From assembly GCA_001970955.1 (NCBI GenBank), contig MPUH01000201.1:1-64000 (forward strand): a DNA stretch of 64,000 nucleotides, given 5' to 3'. Source of the stretch: Stentor coeruleus. Its lineage: Eukaryota; Ciliophora; Heterotrichea; Heterotrichida; Stentoridae. The notes beneath the pieces were generated by a model. That model was not told the origin of the DNA, searched no databases, and worked only from the letters and a program-made list of their open reading frames with translations. Below are positions 21,764-30,134 of this stretch, one piece after another. Both the position numbers and the translations under genes were made by a program. The stretch's first letter is position 1. Every line of letters begins with the position of its first letter.

Positions 21764-22597
21764 ATGGATATTGACAGATTGGCCTTAGGCAAAAATAATA
21801 TAGGGAGTGATAAATACCCTAAGATCACAGTTACTAAGCCTTTGAACTTTTTAGAATATGCTAAAGGTAAAGCACAGAAAAAGTTTGTATCAACTTTAGC
21901 TCGTAACATAAATCAATATCGCTCTCGAACTTTTCAGTCCTTTAACTTAAGTACAAAATTAAACTTGTTAACCAGAAAATTAGAATCAGTTTTAGAATTA
22001 CATTCTCATTACAACAACTTCTTCCAAATTCTTAAACAACAAGCAAATCAAGATTCTAAAAAGCCGTTAGGTTCACCATTTACACCCCGTTTCTCAAAAG
22101 CATCTCCTGCATTTTTTTTATCAAAACTCATAAAAAGATTCTACCTAAAAACCATATCAAATACATACTTCCATCTTATATACAACAATCCTAAGCTTTT
22201 ATCATATGTTGACTCAAACATAAAAAGGAGTGCATTTAGTAAAACTTTTTATATTAAAGAGATGAAAAAACGATTATCAAAATTTGAAAGGAAAATGAAA
22301 AGAAGACAAGATATAACAAGGAGTAGAGCTTATTTAAAAATTATGGCTTATTTTAAAGCTTTGAAATTTGCCTCACCTTTTAGATCAAGGAGCAATAGTC
22401 CTTTTCTTAACATGACAGGCAGAGTAAGTTGTTATACTCCAGATGTTATAAGGAATTCAGGTGAGTTTAAAATATCATCTAATCCTTTGTATTTACCTTT
22501 GTATAAAATGGTTGAGTTTTTTGATCAACATTGGTTTATGATTTCTGTTGTTGCTTATAAGAGGTGGAAGACTCAGGTGTTACTTTTAAAGATATAA
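21764..22597 (+). CDS. Basic protein, unidentified
   Basis: 277 residues, strongly basic (Lys/Arg-rich, for example KEMKKRLSKFERKMKRRQD near 165-184), rich in Phe and Tyr, mostly helical by composition, with no signal peptide or membrane span. It has no motif I recognise. The start ATG is 45 nt from the divergent RING gene. It could bind nucleic acid or microtubules, but this is only charge-based. Beyond its 3' end (22586 onward) is an N-flanked duplication that includes the last codons of the gene; the first copy provides the in-frame stop. Confidence 0.7.
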   Translation: MDIDRLALGKNNIGSDKYPKITVTKPLNFLEYAKGKAQKKFVSTLARNINQYRSRTFQSFNLSTKLNLLTRKLESVLELHSHYNNFFQILKQQANQDSKKPLGSPFTPRFSKASPAFFLSKLIKRFYLKTISNTYFHLIYNNPKLLSYVDSNIKRSAFSKTFYIKEMKKRLSKFERKMKRRQDITRSRAYLKIMAYFKALKFASPFRSRSNSPFLNMTGRVSCYTPDVIRNSGEFKISSNPLYLPLYKMVEFFDQHWFMISVVAYKRWKTQVLLLKI

Positions 22598-22777
22598 GTA
22601 GTATATCATAATGTTTTGGATTAAAATTATAAATGAAAAATAATTTTTGATTTTTATTTGAAAAGTAAAAGATACTAGGTTNTTAAAGATATAAGTAGTA
22701 TATCATAATGTTTTGGATTAAAATTATAAATGAAAAATAATTTTTGGTTTTTATTTGAGAAGTAAAAGATACTAGGT
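22586..22777. repeat. About 95-nt direct copies around an N
   Basis: The N lies at 22682. The copies differ at a few positions (for example gatttttatttgaaaag against ggtttttatttgagaag), consistent with unmerged allelic contig ends. Confidence 0.75.
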
Positions 22778-23458
22778 GATGATATAATTTATTAAAATTT
22801 ATTTATAATTTCAATCTTAATAAGTTTTTGTATAAGGATATATACTCTTAATAGATTAATATGGCATAATGATATAAGAAACATATTAAGGTTATAAGAA
22901 AAATAATTATGCTGATATATATATAACACTAAGTAGCGATTTATTATATAGATTGAATGGTAAATGTAATATTACTTAAGTTAGTGATAATTAAGATTCT
23001 GATTAAATATTATTTAAGATTTTGATTTTTATAGAAAAAATGCTATTTTCATGTAAAATTATAGGTTTTTTTGCATAATTTTGTGCCGAGGTTAGATAGA
23101 GATAAGTTTTTACCTTTTTAGAATGATTTTATGGGTCAGGCTTATGATAAAATGAATATCCATAGCAATAAATATTAACTAAGCATTTATTTGAAGAATC
23201 TTTAAATTTTACAGAGTTCTTAGCTAAATTGAAGAGAAAATATTAATGAAAGCAAAAATAATTCAAGTAATTAGAGAATTAAAGTATATTTTACTTCATC
23301 AAAATTCTTAACTTTTTGTATTTAAAGTTTAATTGAGAATGCAAATAGAAAAATCAGAGTAAATATCATTGGAGCTTAAAATTAATACCCAAACCAAAAA
23401 TCAAAACCCAAAAGGTAAAACTCATAAAAATCCCAAAACAAATAACAATGAAAATATT
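22598..23458. other. Intergenic with an N-flanked duplication
   Basis: Copies of about 95 nt, with a few mismatches, occur at about 22586-22680 and 22683-22777 around an N at 22682. The mismatches suggest two alleles or noisy reads. The rest is AT-rich. A frame open from 23369 begins with TTG and is not used as the start of the next gene. Confidence 0.6.
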
Positions 23459-24847
23459 ATGGAACTTAAAGAAGTGCAGGACGAGCTTACAAAAATCAAA
23501 CTAACTGAAGAAATTGTTACAGTTGAATTCATTAAAAGAGTCTTTGGCAAGCATTCAACAGTACTCGACCTCTCAAACCACTTTATTTTCGAAAAAAGTT
23601 CAGCCATGCTTATAAAGCTTCTAAAGTCTTTTTTCACAAACAAAAAGGACCTAAAATCACTAGTTCTTCAAAATTGTATGATCTCATCATCTAACCTTAT
23701 CAAAATCCTAAAGCTTTTTGCGTTGAATTCCAAAACTTTCAAGCACTTGGATATTTCAAATAACAGGCTTCAAATAGAACCAGCCCTTTCATTACACATT
23801 TCAATACTGTTTTCTAAGACACTCAAGCTTAAAAGCCTTTGTTTACAAGGAAATATCTGTTCAAATGCCCAGGCAATATCAGAAATATTTACACATAGCA
23901 TAAGACTTCAAGAGCTAAACCTTTATGATACAAATTTATCCCCAGAATCCCTTACAATTATATCTCAGATTTTATCCCAGAACACAACAATTTTAAAGCT
24001 AAATTTAGGGTTTAATGCTCAAGCTTTTGATGACCCAGAAACCGTCAGACTATTTGCCGATAGCGTATCTGAAAATCGATATATTGAAGAGCTCAATCTC
24101 AGTGGCAACGACAGCCTTGGGATTGTAGACAACCTTCGACAATTCTGTGAAGGGATCAAAGGTAATCGTAGCCTTTCTATTCTTAAATTAGGTGGTGTTA
24201 ATCTTGAAGATTTTGGTGTTAAAGTCCTCATGAGCCATCTTATGAAAGAATTCCCAGTCTCATCTCTTGATATACAAAACAATAATATTCGTGACCCAGG
24301 TTTCAAAACTTTAATGCTTGAACTCCCAGTAACCTTAGTCTCATTAGATGCATCATATAATACATTAAGAGAAACTTCATCAATTGTATCATTATCAACA
24401 TTTCTTATCGAAACTAAATCATTACGAAAACTAAACATAAGCCATTCTTTTGAATTAGAAAATCTTGATAGTGGAGTTATTGATTTATTATGTGAAGCTT
24501 TATCGAAAAATGATTCACTTTCTGATTTCTTATGTGAAGGGGTTAAGATTCCTGAAGACCCTGATATGTTTTGTTATAAGCTTAATCAGGCTATAGCTTA
24601 TAGAAAATTATCTTTGACTTATAAAATATCAGCAGTGAATTGTTTTACTAATGAAAGTTCGACTAATTCTATTATTTCAAATGAGAAGTCTATGAAGATT
24701 ATTAGCGCGATACCTTCGAATTTGTCACATTTTAAAGAAAAGGAATCGAACTCGCAGACTGAAAGGAAAGAGTATGTGGAAACCCCAGATCAGGAACCTA
24801 TTGTCAATACATCAAGGCATTATGATATTAGCACATCTTTTGATTAA
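23459..24847 (+). CDS. Leucine-rich repeat protein, RNase-inhibitor type
   Basis: About 462 residues from the ATG at 23459. The frame is open further upstream but only from a TTG, so ATG is preferred. Repeats of about 28 residues with L-x-x-L-x-L-x-x-N patterns run from about 40 to 370 (LDLSNHFIFEKSSAM, LKHLDISNNRLQ, LQELNLYDTNLS, ILKLNLGFNAQ, IEELNLSGNDSL, VSSLDIQNNNI). This is the cytosolic RNase-inhibitor/RanGAP style, which serves protein binding. The C-terminal 90 residues are Ser/Thr/Glu-rich and probably disordered. There is no kinase, F-box or other enzymatic domain. Ciliates have many such proteins, often in cilia or cortex, but no specific role can be given. The gene converges with the next, 83 nt apart. 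Confidence 0.85.
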   Translation: MELKEVQDELTKIKLTEEIVTVEFIKRVFGKHSTVLDLSNHFIFEKSSAMLIKLLKSFFTNKKDLKSLVLQNCMISSSNLIKILKLFALNSKTFKHLDISNNRLQIEPALSLHISILFSKTLKLKSLCLQGNICSNAQAISEIFTHSIRLQELNLYDTNLSPESLTIISQILSQNTTILKLNLGFNAQAFDDPETVRLFADSVSENRYIEELNLSGNDSLGIVDNLRQFCEGIKGNRSLSILKLGGVNLEDFGVKVLMSHLMKEFPVSSLDIQNNNIRDPGFKTLMLELPVTLVSLDASYNTLRETSSIVSLSTFLIETKSLRKLNISHSFELENLDSGVIDLLCEALSKNDSLSDFLCEGVKIPEDPDMFCYKLNQAIAYRKLSLTYKISAVNCFTNESSTNSIISNEKSMKIISAIPSNLSHFKEKESNSQTERKEYVETPDQEPIVNTSRHYDISTSFD

Positions 24848-24930
24848 TTTAAATAAAATATCAGATAAGTTTTGAAAGGTTTTTAAAAGTTTTTTTTTTA
24901 GAGTTTTTAAATGTATTTTTTATAGAATGA

Positions 24931-25437
24931 TTAAGAAAGAGACATAGGCTTTTTATTATGGTAAGAAGTTGGTTTTAGAAGACATGGGGAATTGTAGTCT
25001 TTTGAGGTAATGTAGGAAGAAGCATCGGTAGAATATTTGGTTTTGTTTAAAGAGAATATTGAGAAATTATTCGGCGATTCACGAGCTTTTATGTGGAATC
25101 GGGGATTTTGACTTGAGGTTTTCAATCTTGGGGTTGTAATTTCAGATGAAGGAGTATTGAAGCAGCTTGGTAGATGGTATAAATTGCATGGAGGTGAGTC
25201 TTTGCCACCTGCGTTATAGAAAACATGTCTTTTTCCATATCCAAAACTTGTTTTTCTACCTGAACCAATGGTACTTGGGATATTTGCGAATTCACTAGTA
25301 ATACTAAATCTGTTTGGTGAAAAGCGATCAGCCCTGGAAAAATTGCATCCAGGAAGTCTGTATTTATATACTGTATTGTTTTGAGCTCTAGATTTTCCAA
25401 TCGTAATTAGATGATTTTTTTTATCACTCTTTTCCAT
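24931..25437 (-). CDS. Small basic PG-rich protein, possibly STPGR/ODF3-like
   Basis: 168 residues, basic and rich in Ser, Asn, Pro and Tyr, without hydrophobic segments. The central part reads SIG/FGYGKR... and PPCNLYHLPSCF. This resembles the P-x-x-Y-x-x-P-S-x-F pattern of sperm-tail PG-rich repeat (SHIPPO/ODF3) proteins, which line ciliary microtubules. Only one clear and one or two weak repeats are visible, so the family call is tentative. The first Met is used, with a divergent neighbour 636 nt away. Confidence 0.6.
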   Translation of the reverse strand: MEKSDKKNHLITIGKSRAQNNTVYKYRLPGCNFSRADRFSPNRFSITSEFANIPSTIGSGRKTSFGYGKRHVFYNAGGKDSPPCNLYHLPSCFNTPSSEITTPRLKTSSQNPRFHIKARESPNNFSIFSLNKTKYSTDASSYITSKDYNSPCLLKPTSYHNKKPMSLS

Positions 25438-26073
25438 TTATGTTTGAAGAAATCAGTTGTTAAAGATATTTAAAAAATAATATATAAATTTTATGTTAGT
25501 ATATTAAATCAAAACTTAAATCTATTTTTATTTCACTTCCATTAATTCTGTTTAAATGAGAATTAAGGAATAATGGTTCCCTTAACGGGAACGGTAAACC
25601 GTAACTAATAATAATAATAATGTTGAGAATTAAGGAATTGTTTAAATAATTCTAATATTTGTACATGTGCATTAATATATTTAATATATTTACAATAAAA
25701 AAAATTATAAACAACAACAACAACTACATTGAATATTTTATTAATCTTCATATAAACATAAAATATTTTGCATATTATTCAAACCCTACCTCAAAATTCA
25801 TATCACATTAAATTAAAAACTCATCATCACTTACCTTACCACATCTCCCTAAACTACCAAAACCAAAAATTTCTCTACAAAAATCAAAAATCTTACAAAT
25901 CATATAATCTTAATTAAAAAAAAATCATCAAAAATCATATCATCTTCATAAAAATTCCTAACACCCAATCTATCTTTAATGGTAAGATAAAAAATCTCAC
26001 TCTCTTTCTCAATATCCTAATTTCATATCCTAGAATTAATCAATAAATAACTTTTAATTCATAAAAAATTATA
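25438..26073. promoter_or_regulatory. Divergent intergenic region
   Basis: 636 bases lie between two divergent genes. It contains the GC-rich hairpin element at 25557-25638 (separate entry). From about 25780 to the ATG the + strand is strongly C/A-rich and G-poor, the leader composition typical of this window. Confidence 0.5.
25557..25638. repeat. Direct repeats flanking a double-hairpin segment
   Basis: The 15-mer tgagaattaaggaat occurs at 25557-25571 and 25624-25638. The 52 nt between hold two adjacent inverted repeats: gttccc/gggaac with a 5-nt loop and acggt/accgt with a 2-nt loop, followed by a run of taa units. This is the most GC-rich non-coding stretch nearby. It may be a cis-regulatory element, a small insertion with duplicated target, or chance. 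Confidence 0.5.
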
Positions 26074-27564
26074 ATGCATAGCCCTGATTTCATTATTTCA
26101 ACTGCTGCAACAACTCGATGGAAACGTAATGCTCTAAGTTCATTCGGGAAAAGGTTATCAATTGCTGATGATAAAAACCTCAGAAGACTAATCAATACTC
26201 AAGACGCTTCAAAATTCATAAGTAATTCCTTCACCCCTGGCTTCGAAACTCCTAAAATATCAAGAAATGAAGATGCCCGGGAGGTATCATTACAACTGGT
26301 ATCATTAAAGAAAAAGCATGATTTCAATAAAAGTCTTAACAACAGAAATCAGAAAATCCTAGACAAAGATTCAAAATTCATAGAAACAATATTGTGTATT
26401 AAAAATAAAACACTGGCTACAGCTGAGGAACTTAATGAAAAACTTAAAGGAAAACAGCAGGAATATGAAGAAATTAAAAGAAAACAAGAAGAAGCTTTAT
26501 CAGCAAGAAAAGTATATAAACATATGCTAAATCGTATGAAAATTACGAAAATCAAGTTTGATAAGCAGAACTTGCAGTTTGGTTATAAGCTTAGGATTAA
26601 TGATGTTATGTTAAATGAAGAACAATATCGAAGTCGTAAAGCTAAAGAAATGAAAAACCATACAAGAACAGCACTCTCTGCTTTGACTGATTATATATCT
26701 ATTGAAACTAAAGATAAATATGCTAAATTGTGTATAATAAAAAAAGATGCGGACCAGCAGATTAAAAACACACAAAACAGAGAAATGAGAATGAAAAGAC
26801 AAGTTGAAATCGCTGAAGCTGCTGCAGACGATGACAGAAACATGAGAGCCACACAGATAAGAGAAGGGGTCATGATTCATCGACTTTTATATTTCCTCCT
26901 CGAATTAAAGTTACAAGAAACCCAAAAACGCTTTGCAGTAATAGATAATTCATTCCGTAAAGTGAAAAATTACTACGGTTTTATAGATGCAAATGAAATG
27001 ATTGAAAAAATATTAACAAAAGAACAAACTTATATTCAACTTCTTGGTAGTATCAGTTACAACAAATCAAAAATAGAAGAACAGACTCATAAAATCAAGG
27101 AACTCACAGAAAAAATCGAAGTCTTAAGTAACATAAAATCTCAAAACCTAGACCCGAATAAGTTTTGGAAAGAACAACTACATAAAATTGCTAAGGAAAC
27201 CAGTTTAGATAAAGAACGGCTATTTAAAATCACAACTGTTTATGATAAAATAAGAGTGTGGACTGATAGAATACTTGAAAAACTTGGTTCTGATCAGGAT
27301 TTCAAATATAGGAAATTAAGAGAATATTTCCAGAATATAAAGTCTCAGATATCGAAAAGCTTGGCTATAAGTAGTAAAAAGAATGTGATTTTCAATAAGA
27401 CTAGAGTTGATGGTATGAAAATTGAACATGTTTTGAAATATTATGTTGGGGATGAGGGAAGGAAAAGGAAGTCTACAAGGAATTTGGCTATTATTGATGA
27501 GATAGCGATGAGTGAAATGCCGGTATTGAATGATGAAGATAATCAAAAGACTTTTATTACTTAA
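26074..27564 (+). CDS. Coiled-coil protein like outer-dynein-arm docking complex subunits
   Basis: 496 residues, coiled coil from about 65 to 430. The segment REMRMKRQVEIAEAAADDD, then REGVMIHRLLYFLLELKLQE, FRKVKNYYGFIDANEMIEK and LTKEQTYIQLLGSI, has the layout of the ODAD1 (CCDC114), ODAD3 (CCDC151) and CCDC63 family (FxKIKxATGVSDVxEVxxxxxxQExT). These proteins form the docking complex that fixes outer dynein arms to doublet microtubules. The match is a pattern recalled by eye, not a search, so the exact orthologue is open. The N-terminus (MHSPDFIISTAATTRWKRN) is short and polar. No intron is needed. If correct, it acts in the cilia that cover the cell. Confidence 0.65.
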   Translation: MHSPDFIISTAATTRWKRNALSSFGKRLSIADDKNLRRLINTQDASKFISNSFTPGFETPKISRNEDAREVSLQLVSLKKKHDFNKSLNNRNQKILDKDSKFIETILCIKNKTLATAEELNEKLKGKQQEYEEIKRKQEEALSARKVYKHMLNRMKITKIKFDKQNLQFGYKLRINDVMLNEEQYRSRKAKEMKNHTRTALSALTDYISIETKDKYAKLCIIKKDADQQIKNTQNREMRMKRQVEIAEAAADDDRNMRATQIREGVMIHRLLYFLLELKLQETQKRFAVIDNSFRKVKNYYGFIDANEMIEKILTKEQTYIQLLGSISYNKSKIEEQTHKIKELTEKIEVLSNIKSQNLDPNKFWKEQLHKIAKETSLDKERLFKITTVYDKIRVWTDRILEKLGSDQDFKYRKLREYFQNIKSQISKSLAISSKKNVIFNKTRVDGMKIEHVLKYYVGDEGRKRKSTRNLAIIDEIAMSEMPVLNDEDNQKTFIT

Positions 27565-27996
27565 ATAAAGTATATAGAAATATATATAAATTATAAAAAG
27601 TTATAGTATATTGTGTATTTTATATGTTTTTTAGAATTATGGGTTTTGATTAGGATGCTTATGTTGTTTTTTGGTATAAAATTANAGTTTTTTAGAATTG
27701 TGGGTTTTGATTAGGATGCTTATGTTGTTTTTTGGTATAAAGTTATTTTTGAGAAAGGCATTTTTAGGATTATATGCAGAATAACTGTAACTGATATGAT
27801 ATGAAAATGTGATAAATCATATTTTTGAAGGATAAAAAATCACCAACAGGCAATTAAAATAATTTTTCGTATATAATCCTTAACACCCAACCTAAAACAT
27901 AAAAACACATCCTTCTAATCCACATCTTATCCTTTTAACTCTCTAATAACTACATTTTCCTATATAAACCACATCATTTATAATTATAAACATTAA
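27565..27996. other. Intergenic with an N-flanked duplication
   Basis: The region lies between convergent genes. Copies of about 59 nt at about 27626-27684 and 27687-27745 flank an N at 27685, with two mismatches. Nothing else is recognisable. Confidence 0.6.
27626..27745. repeat. About 59-nt direct copies around an N
   Basis: The N lies at 27685. The copies differ at two positions. Probably an unmerged contig overlap, as elsewhere in the window. Confidence 0.75.
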
Positions 27997-29727
27997 TTAG
28001 AATATAAAAGTAGGTATTTTTTTGCTTTTACATGATCCAGCTAAGAATGAGTTCCTAATCGATAGCTGTGCCTCTTCAAAACTAAATTTATGCGTGTGCT
28101 TAAGTGTCGCTCCCTGATGTGGTTGTGCGCTTCCTCCCCTAGTAAAATTTTTCGTTGAACTTAATCTATTTTCCTTCATCCATTCATGCTGCAACAAATC
28201 ATCTGGAGTAATTCTAACAGCCGGATCCCATTCCAAGCATTTTTTCACAACATCAACCAGCCCATTTTCTGCTCCTCTCATTATATGTTCAATATTTTTA
28301 CTACAAGGTACACGTCTTTTTCCTCGTGAATTCGTCAAGAGCTTAGGTGATCCATCCTGTTCAAAAAACTTTGCCGCCCTTGTGGCTTGTTTCATAACAC
28401 TTTTTGGGGGAAGTCCACATACTTCCATAATACACAAAATTTGTTCAGCTTCACTTTCTCCAGGAAAAAGTGGATATCCTGTATACAATTCAACTAAAAT
28501 GCACCCGAAACTCCACATATCTATAGATGTTGTATATGAAATACCTAATATGATCTCAGGAGCTCTGTAAAAACGTGATTGAATATAAGTATATACACGT
28601 TTGTCGAAAAAACATGACGATCCAAAATCAATAACTTTTATACAACTTCGGTTCGGTTGTTTAAGCAATATATTTTCAGGTTTCAAATCACAGTGTATTA
28701 TCTGATACCTGCTTAAAAGCTTTAAACAATTAGCAATTTGATTAGCAAACCTTCTTATAAGACTATTTGACAACCCATTAAATTCATTACTCTTCAACAA
28801 CTCATAAAGATTTATGCTTAAAAGCTCAAAAACAATACACTATATAGAAAATACCATATGTTTTCTAAACATCAGACTGTCTATTATATGAACAACATTG
28901 TATTGATCATTACAATCTTTTTCAGCTAAAAGTTTAAGTATTTCAACTTCTATTAATGCTTGCTGATGAAAACGGGTTTTATTACGAATAACTTTCAAAG
29001 CACAATCCTGTCCAGTTTTATGATCTTTAGCCAAAAGAACTTGTCCGAAACTTCCACTTCCAAGTACTTTTTGTATTTCATATCTATAAGCGAAATGATC
29101 TCCAGTTTCAACTTTATAATCACCTCTTTCATCATCAAAACCATAATTCATTTTACTATCAACTTTGCTTTTACTTTTTTTAGCTTTTATCCCTATACAA
29201 TAGATTTCATGATAACCCAGGATTTCTGATTGCTCGTATTTGGATAAAGATGATGAAAGAAGCTGGAGAACAGTTGATGCTGTTGTAGGAACTTTTAGGG
29301 CTTCCCAAACTTTTAATGCTTCCTGGATTGCACTAGCTTCTTTTTTAGTGTTTTGGAGAAGTTGGGATGTTGGGATGGATTCGTCTATTCGTTTAGCTGA
29401 TGAGTTATGGACTAGATGCTCTGCTGGGATCGATCCTGGAATAGAGTTGTGGGCGGTTGAACGACGACGTGATCTTGCTGTTGAAGGGTTAGCTTTTCTT
29501 GGCGATCTTGGGGAAAACAGATTAGAAATCAAGAGCTTCGGCACTGCGCGAGGTGTGGCAACTTTGCCTTGATGTTTGTTTGGGACTGAGGAAGTTTTGT
29601 TTCCTTGGTTCTTTGGACTTGTTGATGTTTGTCTTGATCTTTTACTGTTCTTACTCACCGCTGCTCGTTTTACTACTAGCCGCTTAGACTTGGGAGAGTT
29701 TTTCGAAGCATGATCGGAAACCTGCAT
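27997..29727 (-). CDS. DYRK-family protein kinase (DH-box class)
   Basis: Spliced over a 15-nt intron (28840-28854), this encodes 571 residues. DYRKs autophosphorylate a tyrosine during folding and then phosphorylate Ser/Thr. A basic, Ser/Pro-rich N-terminus (1-190) precedes a DH-like box (NYGFDDERGDYK), which is typical of DYRK2/3/4 and yeast Pom1/Yak1 relatives. The Gly loop is LGSGSFGQV (from about 222), with ATP-binding Lys245, catalytic loop HCDLKPENILL (Asp342), DFG at 362-364 and activation loop YTY (374-376), where the second Tyr is the autophosphorylation site. SRFYRAPEIILG and WSFGCILVELYTG are intact. The intron lies just after KHM, and splicing restores CIVFELLSINLYELLK, the normal kinase hinge region. 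All key residues are present, so it is probably active. DYRK2/4 or ciliate-specific, not decided. Confidence 0.92.
28840..28854 (-). other. 15-nt intron in the DYRK gene
   Basis: Coding strand gtattttctatatag, phase 0, so its own TAG is in frame if retained. Splicing links KHM to CIVFELLSIN of the kinase hinge. Confidence 0.93.
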
Positions 29728-30134
29728 ATTTAAAAATATTCATACTTGAAAACTGCATATTCATTGGATTAGTAAGGTTTATATATACTTGATGTATTTA
29801 TTTGGTTTTTAGTTTAGGAAGAAATTTAGAAAGCTTTTATGTATGGAGGTTATATAGAGTTTTATAGGATAAGGAGTTGCCGGTTAGGATTTTGATATTA
29901 TAAATGCTTTAAATTTCTAGAAATTTTCAATAGACAAACTGAATTTAGTTATCAATCATTTCCAGTTTTACATAAAAAATATTATTATCTCTTATTTTTA
30001 AAGGCAAATTTAAATATAGATATTTTTTAGGTATACCTACATGGGTTTTATTAGACAATCCAACAAATTATTTATATTATTAAACACAGCTTCAACAAAA
30101 TATTAAATCTAAAAATCTAATCATAGTAAAAATC
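29728..30134. other. Intergenic, no gene seen
   Basis: 407 bases between two minus-strand genes. The half next to the DYRK start is G/T-rich on + and the half next to the adaptin stop is C/A-rich on +, so both follow the leader/trailer skew rule of the window. Nothing else is visible. Confidence 0.5.

Noticed and set aside
23369-23458. Upstream extension of the LRR protein by 30 codons
   Set aside because: It needs a TTG start. A 16-nt intron from an upstream ATG (23339) was tried, but it puts the exon in the wrong frame.
27997-29727. Two separate kinase-related genes
   Set aside because: The two ORFs are one DYRK gene split by a 15-nt intron; removing it restores the hinge region of the kinase.
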